Shown in pieces: positions 38,691 to 51,831 of a stretch of 64,000 nt of DNA (within the stretch, counting starts at the first letter, position 1; the number at the start of each line of letters is the position of its first letter). Made by a program: the position numbers and the translations under genes. Source of the stretch: Gordonia liuliyuniae (lineage in GTDB: Bacteria > Actinomycetota > Actinomycetes > Mycobacteriales > Mycobacteriaceae); contig NZ_JAKKOT010000005.1 of assembly GCF_021739025.1 (NCBI RefSeq), forward strand, positions 186,001 to 250,000. Reading direction: 5' to 3'. The notes beneath the pieces were generated by a model. It made no database searches, was not told where the DNA came from, and worked only from the letters and a program-made list of their open reading frames with translations.

Positions 38691-38725
38691 AACCCTGCTC
38701 GGCGAGAACCCTGCACGACGAGAAC
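38679..38725. repeat. Three-unit 16-bp repeat spanning the phosphatase stop codon
   Basis: ctgctcgactagaacc (38679-38694, containing the TAG stop), ctgctcggcgagaacc (38695-38710) and ctgcacgacgagaac (38711-38725). It ends at the stop codon of the convergent HAD gene. Confidence 0.85.
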
Positions 38726-38726
38726 T

Positions 38727-39521
38727 TTAGTCGCCGAGCCCGTCGGCGACGGAGCGGCGGACGACCGCCCCTAGCTTTCCGAACGTGTCTTCCCAGCCGT
38801 GCACCTGCACGGAGTCGATACCGAGGTCGGCCACGGGGCGGTCGTTTCCGCCCTCGTCGAGACGGTCTCCGTAGAACAGGATGTCGGCGATGCCCAGGTC
38901 GAGGATCTCCGTGAGACGGCGGGCGCCGAACGCCTTGTCGATGCCCTTCGCGGTGATGTCGACCGACGTCGACCCGCCGCTGCGGACCTCGAGTTCGGGG
39001 AGCCGTTCGGCAGCGTAGGCGCGCAGCGCTTCCTTCTTGCGGCCGTCCGGGTCCCATGCGGCTTTCGCGTCGACCGGCGCGGACTGGCCGAGCGCCGAGA
39101 ACGTGATCTGACTGCCGCGGTCCTCGAGGATCGGGCCCCACGTCTCGGTCTCCCACAGTCCGAGTGACCGCGCGCCCTCTTCGACGACGCGCAGCGCCTC
39201 GTCCTTCTGCCCGGTCGAGAGGTCTTCGGCGTACACCGTCTCCCACTCGGTGCCCGACCAGCGGATGTAGCGGGTGCCGTTGGTCGGCATCAGATGCAGA
39301 TTGGCCTTGTCGGGGAAGTCGCCGAGTCGGTCGAGGACCTGCGACTGGAACTGACCGTACTGTCCGCCCGAGATGATGCACACCATCGACGTGGCGAGTA
39401 GATCGGTGAACAAGCCGACCATCTCGTCGCTCATCGGGGTCTTCGAGGGGGCGAGGGTATCGTCGAGGTCGAACATGACGAGCTTGTAGCTCTTCCCGTC
39501 GCGGGTCACTCCATCAGGCAT
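38727..39521 (-). CDS. HAD-IIB family hydrolase/phosphatase
   Basis: 264 residues. HAD motif I FDLDDTLAPSK with Asp18 nucleophile and Asp20; motif II SGGQYGQF; the late FYGDRLDEGGND segment supplies motif IV acids. Resembles the phosphomannomutase-like or sugar-phosphatase branch (type IIB cap). Start at 39521 (MPDGVTRDGKSYKL). Substrate not determinable. Converges with the tyrosine phosphatase gene. Confidence 0.85.
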   Translation of the reverse strand: MPDGVTRDGKSYKLVMFDLDDTLAPSKTPMSDEMVGLFTDLLATSMVCIISGGQYGQFQSQVLDRLGDFPDKANLHLMPTNGTRYIRWSGTEWETVYAEDLSTGQKDEALRVVEEGARSLGLWETETWGPILEDRGSQITFSALGQSAPVDAKAAWDPDGRKKEALRAYAAERLPELEVRSGGSTSVDITAKGIDKAFGARRLTEILDLGIADILFYGDRLDEGGNDRPVADLGIDSVQVHGWEDTFGKLGAVVRRSVADGLGD

Positions 39522-39632
39522 GCCGGAAAGCTTACTGGTGGCCGCCGACCACGAATCGCACCGGCCAGACGGCACTGAATCGGGGAGCCGGGGTTCGGCG
39601 CGGGATCGGGGCAGTGTTCCGGGTACGGACGG

Positions 39633-40619
39633 TCAGCCGATGACCCATTCGAAGGCGTCCGCCTTCGATCGGGCGCCCTGCGCGGTCTTCGAGCGAGAGG
39701 TCTCCCCCAGTTCAGCGAGGAGGGCCTCGCCCGTGCGGACCAGTTCGGCGAGCGCGGCAGGCGTCAGATAGTCGGGTCGCGTCGCGAAGAGGAGGTCTTC
39801 GGTCGCGGTGTTGCCGCTCGCTCCAGGCGCGAACGGGCAGCCGCCGAGACCGGCGAGCGCGCCGTCGACGACGCGGGCGCCGCCGTCGATCGCAGCCAGT
39901 GAGTTCGCGACGCCCATCCCCCACGTGTCGTGGCCGTGGAACACCAGTCGGCGATCGCCTGCCGGAGCGGTCGCGAACAGCTCGCGCACCTGCCCGGGAT
40001 AGGCCTGACCGAGCGTGTCGGCGAGCACGACGTCGTCGGCGTCCGCGGTCCGCGGATCGGCGACGATCCCGCGCACCCGGTCCGGGTCGACGGGCCCGTC
40101 GAACGGGCAGGTGAAACTCGTCGCGATGCACAACTGGATACGTCCACCTGCCTCCTTCACGATCTCGACGGCCTGGGGCATCGCGGCGACCGAGTCTTCG
40201 GTGAGCCGACCGATGTTGGCCTTGTTGTGGGCGTCCGACGCGGAGAAGCAGTATTGGACGTTCTTCGCGCCCGCCGCGACCGCCTTCTCGACGTGCCGAG
40301 GCGTGGCCACCCAGATCCAGCACCGGTCGAGTTCGGTTGGCGTCAACGCACCCACGACGTCGAGCGACCCGGCCATCGGCGGTACGAGGTCCGGCCGCGC
40401 CATCGACCCGATCTCCAGTTCCGGGATGCCCGCGGCGAGGAGCGTGCGGACGAGTTCGACGCGGGTCGCGACGTCCAACGTCTTACCGGTGAGCTGAAGT
40501 CCGTCACGGAGGGTCACGTCTCGGAGGATCGCGTCTCGGGGGATCGCGTCTCGGGGGATCGCGTCTCGGGGAGTCACGTCACCACGGGGAGTCACGTCAC
40601 GAGGTACGGCTGTGGTCAT
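39633..40619 (-). CDS. Hydroxymethylglutaryl-CoA lyase-like protein
   Basis: 328 residues, HMGL/DRE-TIM barrel. The substrate and metal motif is RDVTLRDGLQLTGK; the C-terminal signature VDGALAGLGGCPFAPGASGN includes the catalytic Cys, and HGHDTWGMG gives metal His. Likely cleaves HMG-CoA or a similar 3-hydroxyacyl-CoA in leucine or isoprenoid breakdown. The N-terminus (about 7-37) is lengthened by RDAIP/RDVTP pentads from a 15-bp repeat that matches the conserved RDVTLRDG codons, so expansion seems to have begun inside that motif. Confidence 0.88.
   Translation of the reverse strand: MTTAVPRDVTPRGDVTPRDAIPRDAIPRDAILRDVTLRDGLQLTGKTLDVATRVELVRTLLAAGIPELEIGSMARPDLVPPMAGSLDVVGALTPTELDRCWIWVATPRHVEKAVAAGAKNVQYCFSASDAHNKANIGRLTEDSVAAMPQAVEIVKEAGGRIQLCIATSFTCPFDGPVDPDRVRGIVADPRTADADDVVLADTLGQAYPGQVRELFATAPAGDRRLVFHGHDTWGMGVANSLAAIDGGARVVDGALAGLGGCPFAPGASGNTATEDLLFATRPDYLTPAALAELVRTGEALLAELGETSRSKTAQGARSKADAFEWVIG
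40511..40600. repeat. Six-unit 15-bp repeat at the HMG-CoA-lyase-like N-terminus
   Basis: gggtcacgtctcgga (40511-40525), ggatcgcgtctcggg three times (40526-40540, 40541-40555, 40556-40570), then gagtcacgtcaccac and ggggagtcacgtcac. The three central copies are identical. In frame on the minus strand as RDAIP/RDVTP. Confidence 0.9.
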
Positions 40620-40673
40620 GGCGTGAGTGTATCGAGAGGCACGATCAGCGGAGTCCGGGGAACTCGCGGGCGT

Positions 40674-41018
40674 TCACGCCTCGTCGAGGGTGATGACGAC
40701 CGAGGTCCCCTTCTCCCCGACCTTCGCGACGCCGGTGCCCGTGCGGACCTCGCCGTCGAGCTTGATGGTGATCGGCGTCGGTCCCGGCTGGAAGTTGCGC
40801 CACCAGGTCTTCTGCGACGCTGCCGCGACGCCGACGAGGATGGTGCCGTCGTCCTGGCGTCGGAACGCGACCGGCAGGGTGAAGTGTTTGCCGCTCTTAC
40901 GCCCGGTGTAGCCGATCTCGGTCATCGACTTTCGCAGGGCCGGGCCGACGACCGGAGCCGACAGCAGCGGAGTGACGGCGGTGTTGACGACACGGGCTAC
41001 GCGTGCGAATGTACTCAT
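40674..41018 (-). CDS. Nitroreductase/quinone reductase family (DUF385) small protein
   Basis: 114 residues. The segment GYTGRKSGKHFTLPVAFRR and the later WWRNFQPGPTPI are typical of the DUF385/Ddn-like split beta-barrel family of actinobacteria, many of which bind F420 or other flavins. Shorter than Ddn and lacking a visible membrane tail. Cofactor and substrate are inferred only from the family. Confidence 0.75.
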   Translation of the reverse strand: MSTFARVARVVNTAVTPLLSAPVVGPALRKSMTEIGYTGRKSGKHFTLPVAFRRQDDGTILVGVAAASQKTWWRNFQPGPTPITIKLDGEVRTGTGVAKVGEKGTSVVITLDEA

Positions 41019-41039
41019 CAGTCCACAGTAGGACGCACA

Positions 41040-41546
41040 TCACACTTCGCGCAGCATGCACGCCCTCGGCCATTGGTCCAATCCGTGCGACTTCTCTTGC
41101 GCCCGTATCGCTTTCAACCCGGGAGTCTCTTCCGAGTCGGCGAGGTACCGGAATCCGCTCCGCACGTAATAGGGGCCGTTCCACGGGACGTCGACGTACG
41201 TGGTGAGCGTGACGGCGGGCAGTCGACGCTTGCGCGCCCAGTCGGCGGCACGCTCGATCAGCGCCGCGCCCAGTCCGCGACGTGCATAATCGGGATGGAC
41301 GGAGACCTGCTCGATGTGGGCGGTCTCGTCGACCGTTTCGACGATCAAGTAGGCGGCCGGCCGCTCCGTCTCGTCGACTACGACCCAGCACCGACCGTCG
41401 TCGACGACCTCCGTCAGATATTCGATCGGCAGCGGATCGTCGTTCGCGACGAGATCCATGCCGAGGCCAGCGAACAACGCGCCCGCAGCGATCTCGATCT
41501 CCTGCAGCACGGCCACATCCGAGCGTCTGCCTTCGCGAATCATCAC
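41040..41546 (-). CDS. GNAT family N-acetyltransferase
   Basis: 168 residues. Acetyl-CoA loop VHPDYARRGLGAALIERA and the YYVRSGFRYL ending define the GNAT fold. GTG 41546 or ATG 41543 could be the start; the first is given. Substrate unknown. Transcription into the gene from upstream is probably limited by the strong hairpin 30 bp before it. Confidence 0.8.
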   Translation of the reverse strand: MMIREGRRSDVAVLQEIEIAAGALFAGLGMDLVANDDPLPIEYLTEVVDDGRCWVVVDETERPAAYLIVETVDETAHIEQVSVHPDYARRGLGAALIERAADWARKRRLPAVTLTTYVDVPWNGPYYVRSGFRYLADSEETPGLKAIRAQEKSHGLDQWPRACMLREV

Positions 41547-41575
41547 GACCCCACGCTAGCGTCCGTACCTGCCGG

Positions 41576-41624
41576 GACTTCGGCACTTTCTTTCGGCGTA
41601 GAGCCGAAAGAAAGTGCCGAAGTC
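41576..41624 (-). terminator. Perfect 22-bp inverted repeat downstream of the YcaQ-like gene
   Basis: Arms 41576-41597 and 41603-41624 are exact reverse complements around a 5-nt loop (gtaga). It begins 12 bp after the stop of the YcaQ-like gene and ends 30 bp before the GNAT start. No T-tract follows; the length of the stem is unusual for an ordinary terminator. It may equally be a palindromic repeat element. Confidence 0.7.
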
Positions 41625-41635
41625 GCGGCAGCCGC

Positions 41636-42849
41636 TCAACACACCGCGGACAGGGCCTCCGACAGCTCGCCGCGTGGACGGATTCGGAGGTCGTGAAGGC
41701 CCCGCCACTCGGCCATCGCCCGTAGATCCGCAGCCAACGACGCCGCGACCGCGCCCCGGTCGGCGTCCGGTTCGATGTGCGCCGACAACACGTCGAGGAC
41801 CCCGGTGCCGCGATCGGCCTTCAAGTCGACGCGCGCCACGACGTCCTCCCCCATCAGGTACGGCAGCACGTAGTAGCCGTGGACGCGTTTGTGCGCGGGC
41901 ACGTAGATCTCGATGCGGTAGTGGAAGTCGAACAACCGCTGCGTGCGCGGCCGGAAGAACACGAGCGGATCGAACGGCGACAGCAGGGTGTGCCGACCGA
42001 CAGCTCTCGGCGTCCTGGCCTCCCGGTGCAGGTAGGCGGGCTCGGCCCATCCCTGCACCGACACCTTTCGGACCACGCCGTCGTCCAATAGATCGCCCAG
42101 CACGGCGCGGACGTCCGCGGTTTTCAGCCGGTAGTAGTCGGCCAGGTCGGCGACCGTCCCGACACCCAGCGCCGAGGCTGCCTGGGAAACGAGTTCACGG
42201 TGGGCGGTGGCCCGATCGACGGTGATGTTCACGCGGTCTCCGACGATCCGTTCGGCGAGATCGTAGTGGCGGACGAAGTTCTCGTTTCGGGTGGCAGAGA
42301 AGTCGCCGGACGCGAACAACGCCTCGCACACGTGTTTCACCTCGCCCCGCGTCCACCATGAGCCCTTCTCCCCGGGCGCGCGTTCGATCCCGAGCACGCC
42401 CTCGATCTGCCGCGGCGTCGACGCACCAGCGGCAGAAACCACATCACCGATGTCGGCGGCGAGCGACCTGTTGCGCGCCAACACTTCTCGCGTATACCGG
42501 TAGCGACCGCCGCGGTACTCGTCCATTCGCCAGCCGAACAGCGGCCAGTCGTCGACGGGGACCAATGCCGCCTCGTGCGCCCAGTATTCAGCGAGCAGCC
42601 GAGGCGTCCGAGCGGTGTCGCTCCAGGCTGCGGCGTCGAGGACGGCGTCGTCGTACGCGCCGAGCCGACTGAACGCCGGCAGATAGTGGGCCCGCGCGAG
42701 GATGTTCACCGAGTCCATCTGCAGCAGGCGGGTGCGGCCCAGCACGCGACGAAGGTGCCTCCTGGTCGGCTGCCCGCTCGGCATCGGGTCCGTGAATCCC
42801 TGTGCGGCCAAGGCGATCCGGCGAGCCTGGCCGATCGACAGATCGTCCA

Positions 42850-42850
<1 letters not shown>
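41636..42850 (-). CDS. Winged-helix DNA-binding domain protein (YcaQ/AlkX-like)
   Basis: 404 residues, HTH_42 family. Contains LLQMDSVNILARAHYLPAFSRLG near residue 43 and the winged-helix repeats characteristic of YcaQ, a DNA glycosylase that unhooks interstrand crosslinks. The gene starts at ATG 42850, overlapping the methyltransferase stop by one base (TGATG). Whether this member is a glycosylase or a toxin-resistance AlkZ type cannot be told; catalytic residues were not verified. Confidence 0.82.
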
Positions 42851-46278
<3,428 letters not shown>

Positions 46279-46308
46279 ACGCGAGAAGCCTGCCGGTGCG
46301 TGAATATT

Positions 46309-46782
46309 TCAGGCCTTGGCCTGTCGGTATTGGCCCGACGCACGCTTCATCATCTCGCGGGCTCGGGAACGGTCGCCAGCGTAATCGTAGGCCCGCGCGA
46401 TCCGGTAGGTGCGGACCCAGTCGCTCGGGTCGGCTTCCCACTCCTGTTTGACCTGCGCGAACAAGTCGTCGGCTGCGTCGCGCTCGATCCGACCGGATGG
46501 TCGGCGCGGCAGATCGTCGACGTCGAGCTCCCGACCGAGTTCGGCGACGTCGGCTGCCATCCGTTGGTGCTCGATCCCCGAGCGGAGTGTCGAGACGATC
46601 ATCCACACGCCGAGCAGCGGGAGGATGACGATGCCGATACCGAGGCCGACCGACACCGCGGTTCCGTGCTCGAGCAACCGGTACGCCATACGGCCGAGGA
46701 TCAGGAAGTACACGCACATCGCGATGACCAGGAAGGCGATCACGGCGACGATCGGCCGTGCGTCGGACTTACGAGCGGCCAC
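46309..46782 (-). CDS. Conserved two-helix membrane protein (Rv2772c-like)
   Basis: 157 residues: two membrane segments (about 11-30 and 42-62), then a charged cytoplasmic C-terminal domain with a tetratricopeptide-like helix pair (WVRTYRIARAYDYAGDRSRAREMMKRA). GTG start at 46782, 3 bp after the dapB stop. Same position relative to dapB as Rv2772c in mycobacteria. Function unknown. Confidence 0.78.
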   Translation of the reverse strand: MAARKSDARPIVAVIAFLVIAMCVYFLILGRMAYRLLEHGTAVSVGLGIGIVILPLLGVWMIVSTLRSGIEHQRMAADVAELGRELDVDDLPRRPSGRIERDAADDLFAQVKQEWEADPSDWVRTYRIARAYDYAGDRSRAREMMKRASGQYRQAKA

Positions 46783-46785
46783 GAG

Positions 46786-47574
<789 letters not shown>

Positions 47575-47693
47575 CTAGAAGGCGGGGCCCGAGGCGGTCC
47601 GGTCGCACACACCCCCGAGTATTGATCGATCGATCTACTGAGGCTAGAGTCACACTGCCGATCCACAAGAGCCTGCGTCATTCAAGGAGTCCG

Positions 47694-49742
47694 ATGTCCG
47701 ACGTTTCACGCCGCACCTTCCTGCACGCGACCGCCGCCGGGACAGCCGCCGCCGCTGCCGCCGTCGGCCTCGGCGCCGCTGCCACGGACGCGGCCGGACC
47801 AGCCCGCGCCGCTACCGGATACCTCGTCGGCGCGGGCAAGGGCGACATGACCGGCGCGATCGCCGGGCAGGGCATGATGGGCTACTCCGACCTCGACCAG
47901 GTCGCGAACGGACTACTGCAACGCACCTGGGCGCGGGCGTACATCATCGCCGACGCCGCGACCGATCGCCGAGTCCTGTTCATCACCGCCGACATCGCCT
48001 GCGTGTTCACCTCCCACCACAACACGCTGCTCGCCGAGCTCCGCGCGCGCTACGGCAACACGTACAACGTCCACAACGTGAATGTGAACGCGACCCACAA
48101 CCACAACTCGTGCGGCGGGACATCGTGGGACTACGCCTATGTGCTGGCGGCGAAGGGCCACCGCCACAACTCGTTCCGCGCCGAGGTCGACGGACTGCTC
48201 GACGCCGTCGCGCAGGCGCACGAGTCGCTCGCCCCGGGCACGGTGGAACTCGGCCACTCCGAACTCCACAACGCGAGCGCCAACCGCTCGTACGACGCGT
48301 TCAAGCTCAACCCGGAATCGGACCGCAAGCACTTCCCCGACCACATCGACCCCCAGGTCACCGCGATCCGGCTACGCCAGGGCGGGTCGACGATCGGTGA
48401 GGTCACGTGGTTCGCCACCCACGGCACGTCACTCACCGACGCCAACTTCCTCATCGGCCCGGACAACAAGGGATACGCGGCGTACCTCGGCGAACAGCGC
48501 GACCCGAACATCGTGAGCGCCCACGCCCAGACCAACGCGGGCGACATGACGCCGAACCTGTGGGCCCGCAAGATGAATCCCGGCGGCCCGACGTCGAACC
48601 ACCGCAGCAACCGGATCATCATCGGACGACGCCAGGACCAGGCGGGTCAGTCGGCCCTGTCGTCGGCACGACCGATGACCGCGGGCGGTGTCGACGCGGC
48701 CACGCGCTACGTCGACATGGCGAACGTCCACGTCAACGGCCACTACACCCCGCACGGCAAGGCGACGCGCACCTCCCCCGCCATGATGGGCGCGGCGGCG
48801 GCCGCGACCAGCCAGGAGGAGAACACGCGCAGTCAACTCGGATTCCTGAACGAGGGTGTCCGGAACGAGTTGGCGATGGCACTCGGAGCGGGCGACACTC
48901 CGACACCCGCTGCGTGGATCGCCGACAGCCAGGCGCCGAAGGCCATCCTGTTCCCGCTCGGCATCATGCCGCCCCGCTCGTGGATCGAGCAGCGTCTTCC
49001 GATCCAGATCCTGCGGATCGGCGATCTCGTCTTGGCGGCGCTACCGACCGAGTCGACCATCGTCGCCGGCCTGCGAGTGCGACGCATCGTCGCCGACGCG
49101 ATGGACGTGCCGCTGCAGAACGTGCTGCTGCAGGGCTATTCGAACGGCTACAGCCAGTATGTGGTGACACCCGAGGAGTACGTCTCGCAGCAGTACGAGG
49201 GCGGCGAGACGCTGTTCGGGCGGTGGACGCTGTGCGCGTACATGCAGGAGATGGACTCGCTCGCCCGGTCGCTGAAGCGGGGCGCGAAGCCGTCCGCTGG
49301 CCGCGCGCCGGCGGATCGCGCCGATCTGCAGCCCGATCTGCTCGGCGCCCAGCCTGCCGACACGCCGATGCCCGGCCGCCGCTTCGGCCAGAGGGTCTCG
49401 AAGGTCCCGACTTCGGTCGGGGCCGGCTCGACGGTGTCGGCGAGCTTCTGCGGCGCCTACCCGAGCAACCGGGTGCGACGCGGATCGCGGCGCTACTTCT
49501 CGATCGAGAAGTTCACCGGGGCCCGGTGGGAGACGGTCTACGACGACGACCACGAGTCCACGGAGATGACGTGGGTCCGGCCGGGCGGCAGTCCGTCCGC
49601 ATCGAAGGTCACCGTCACCTGGCGCGTGCCGCGGAACGCGGCTCCGGGCGACTACCGGATCCGCTACTTCGGCGACGTGAAATCGTCGTCGGGCACGCTG
49701 CGCGAGATCAGCGGAGCGACAGGACGGATCAAGGTCGCCTGA
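47694..49742 (+). CDS. Neutral/alkaline ceramidase-like hydrolase, Tat-exported
   Basis: 682 residues. A twin-arginine signal (SRRTFLHATAAG) and an Ala-rich hydrophobic stretch to about residue 40 direct export. The body is the neutral/alkaline non-lysosomal ceramidase fold (about 45-500), with zinc-binding segment NATHNHNSCGG and a C-terminal immunoglobulin-like domain. AGGAG lies 5 bp before ATG 47694. Acts on ceramides or related N-acyl sphingolipids; the natural substrate in a bacterium without sphingolipids is presumably external. Confidence 0.9.
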   Translation: MSDVSRRTFLHATAAGTAAAAAAVGLGAAATDAAGPARAATGYLVGAGKGDMTGAIAGQGMMGYSDLDQVANGLLQRTWARAYIIADAATDRRVLFITADIACVFTSHHNTLLAELRARYGNTYNVHNVNVNATHNHNSCGGTSWDYAYVLAAKGHRHNSFRAEVDGLLDAVAQAHESLAPGTVELGHSELHNASANRSYDAFKLNPESDRKHFPDHIDPQVTAIRLRQGGSTIGEVTWFATHGTSLTDANFLIGPDNKGYAAYLGEQRDPNIVSAHAQTNAGDMTPNLWARKMNPGGPTSNHRSNRIIIGRRQDQAGQSALSSARPMTAGGVDAATRYVDMANVHVNGHYTPHGKATRTSPAMMGAAAAATSQEENTRSQLGFLNEGVRNELAMALGAGDTPTPAAWIADSQAPKAILFPLGIMPPRSWIEQRLPIQILRIGDLVLAALPTESTIVAGLRVRRIVADAMDVPLQNVLLQGYSNGYSQYVVTPEEYVSQQYEGGETLFGRWTLCAYMQEMDSLARSLKRGAKPSAGRAPADRADLQPDLLGAQPADTPMPGRRFGQRVSKVPTSVGAGSTVSASFCGAYPSNRVRRGSRRYFSIEKFTGARWETVYDDDHESTEMTWVRPGGSPSASKVTVTWRVPRNAAPGDYRIRYFGDVKSSSGTLREISGATGRIKVA

Positions 49743-49766
49743 CGCGCAGATGGCCTGAGACGAGGT

Positions 49767-50405
49767 TCACGCCTGCGCGAGGTACATCAGGATCGCCCGC
49801 ACCCGACGGTTCTCCGTCTCGGGCGGCAGCTCCAGTTTGGTGAAGATGTTCGACACGTGTTTCGCGACGGCCGCGTCGGAGACGAACAGCGCCGCGGCGA
49901 CCTCCGAATTGCTGTCACCGCGGGCCATGAGCGCGAGGACCTCCCGTTCGCGCGGGGTGAGGCGTTCGATGACTGCGGACCCGAACATCTTCGAGATCAC
50001 TTCGGGGTCGACGACCACACCGCCGGACACCACGGTCTCGATCGCCCGGAGGAAGTCGTCGACGCGACCGACCCGTTCCTTGAGGAGGTAGCCGACGGCG
50101 CCGCCCTGCTCCGACGACAGCAGTCGGCGCGCGTACGCCGCCGCCACGTACTGAGACAGCACGAGAACCGGCAACGCGGGCCGGCGGCGTCGGAGGTCGA
50201 GGGCGGCGCGCAGCCCGTCGTCGCCGTCGCCCGGCGGCATGCGGACATCGGTGACCACGAGGTCGACGCCGGTCAGATCGACGTTCCGCAGCGCGGCCGC
50301 GTCACTCACGGTGGCGATGACCTCGTGTCCGGCCCGTTCGAGAATCCTCACGAGGCCTTCGGCGAGCAGAACCGAGTCCTCGGCCAGAACAATGCGCACT
50401 CCCAC
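49767..50405 (-). CDS. LuxR-family response regulator
   Basis: 212 residues. Receiver domain with phospho-acceptor Asp53 (LVVTDVRMPPG) and a C-terminal LuxR helix-turn-helix (LTPREREVLALMARGDSNSEVAAAL). GTG start at 50405. Directly downstream of the histidine kinase gene (22 bp), so the two form a NarL/LiaR-like two-component pair. Signal and targets unknown. Confidence 0.9.
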   Translation of the reverse strand: MGVRIVLAEDSVLLAEGLVRILERAGHEVIATVSDAAALRNVDLTGVDLVVTDVRMPPGDGDDGLRAALDLRRRRPALPVLVLSQYVAAAYARRLLSSEQGGAVGYLLKERVGRVDDFLRAIETVVSGGVVVDPEVISKMFGSAVIERLTPREREVLALMARGDSNSEVAAALFVSDAAVAKHVSNIFTKLELPPETENRRVRAILMYLAQA

Positions 50406-50427
50406 CCGATCGAGTCTTCCCGATCGC

Positions 50428-51672
50428 CTACTGGCCTGCGCGACCGGTCCACCGAAGAACGGTGGGACCGCCGCGCGGGCTCGTGACGGTGAGCGTCGCG
50501 CCGAGTGAGTGGGCGCGTTCGACGAGCCCCGCGAGTCCGCTGCCGCGTGACGGGTCGGCCCCGCCGACCCCGTCGTCGGTGACGACCATGCTCACGACGC
50601 CCAGCACGTCGGACAGTTCGATCGTCACCGACGACGCGCGCCCGTGCTTGACCGCGTTGGTCACCGATTCACTCGCCGTGTAGTACATCGCCCGTTCGAA
50701 CGGTGCGGGAAGCCGACGGCCCGGAGACCATCCGGCGCTGGGGAGCACCCGCACGCTGATCGGGTCGCCGAGTTCGGCGCACGCCGCCTCGAGGCCGAAG
50801 TCCTCGAGGACCTTCGGGTTCACTCCGCGCACCGTCTCGCGCAGTCCCGACAGGGCGCGTTCGACGCGTGCTTGGGCCGCTTCCACTTCGGTGCGCAATG
50901 CCGGGTCGTCGCGGGTCTGCGCGAGTTCGCCGAGCTGCATGGCGGCTCCCACGAGGTCCTGTTGCGGCCCGTCGTGCAGGTCGCGCTCGATGCGCTGCCG
51001 CTCGGCTTCGAACGACCCGACGAGGACGCCGCGAGAGGACTCCAGAGCTGCGACCTGCGCGGCCAATTCCTCTTCTCGCGGGCCGAGCAGCCACGTCGCG
51101 ATCGACGCGGTGATCGCCGCCGCGACACCGCTCAAGTACAGACCGATGATGATGAGCGGCAGCGCGATCGGCACCATCGACCAGGATTCGCCGACCGACT
51201 CGACCGTCCAGCTCCACAGATTGATGACCTCCCCCTGCCTAGCGATCACCGGCGCGAACGCGAAGACGCCGACGGCGAATGCGACGATCGACAGACCGAT
51301 CCCGACCAGCGGTGCGTAGATCGCGAGGAACAGCGAATAGACCACTTCACGCCACGTGGCGGGCTCACCGAGGCGGACGCCCATCCGGGTCGGGACGTTC
51401 CCGTCGACCGGGGTGTGCGGGTCGCCGATCGCCGGGACGCCCAGGAGCCTGACCCGCTGTCGGTCGATCTTGCCGAGCAGGTTCGACCAGGCGGGTGCGA
51501 ACGGCAGCAGCACGATCACCACGTACGCCAGGAACATCAGGCATCCGAGGACCAGGGTCGTGAGGGTGTACGCGACGCCCCGCCACGGATCGGACGAGGT
51601 CAAGTAGCGCAGCGGCGACCGTCCGAGGGCCCGCCACGGCGATCTGGTCGCTGTCATCTCATCTGTCGTCAT
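50428..51672 (-). CDS. Two-component sensor histidine kinase (HisKA_3)
   Basis: 414 residues. About four membrane segments (about 40-70, 120-150 and 170-200) forming a sensor domain of the PF13796 type, then a short coiled link, the HisKA_3 dimerisation helix with phospho-His in ERDLHDGPQQDLVG and an HATPase_c domain (TNAVKHGR, VTDDGVGGAD, GSGLAGLVERA). The start at 51672 is one of three ATGs within 15 codons. Likely senses the envelope. Confidence 0.88.
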   Translation of the reverse strand: MTTDEMTATRSPWRALGRSPLRYLTSSDPWRGVAYTLTTLVLGCLMFLAYVVIVLLPFAPAWSNLLGKIDRQRVRLLGVPAIGDPHTPVDGNVPTRMGVRLGEPATWREVVYSLFLAIYAPLVGIGLSIVAFAVGVFAFAPVIARQGEVINLWSWTVESVGESWSMVPIALPLIIIGLYLSGVAAAITASIATWLLGPREEELAAQVAALESSRGVLVGSFEAERQRIERDLHDGPQQDLVGAAMQLGELAQTRDDPALRTEVEAAQARVERALSGLRETVRGVNPKVLEDFGLEAACAELGDPISVRVLPSAGWSPGRRLPAPFERAMYYTASESVTNAVKHGRASSVTIELSDVLGVVSMVVTDDGVGGADPSRGSGLAGLVERAHSLGATLTVTSPRGGPTVLRWTGRAGQ

Positions 51673-51771
51673 GTGCTCAACGCTATTGACCTGCATCGAC
51701 GATCTCACTGGTGCGACGTCGACTGTTCCCGGTAGTGCTGACACTACCCAGCGATCGCTCAGCGAAGACGA

Positions 51772-51811
51772 CTCCGGCCCGCGATGCCGGGAAGAGCATC
51801 GCGGGCCGGAG
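51772..51811 (-). terminator. Terminator hairpin after pnp
   Basis: Perfect 16-bp inverted repeat (51772-51787 and 51796-51811) with an 8-nt loop, lying 20 bp after the pnp stop and between pnp and the histidine kinase promoter region. GC-rich stem without a T-tract. Between hairpin and stop lies a short gatca repeat. Confidence 0.65.
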
Positions 51812-51831
51812 CGAGATCAGGTCAGATCAGA

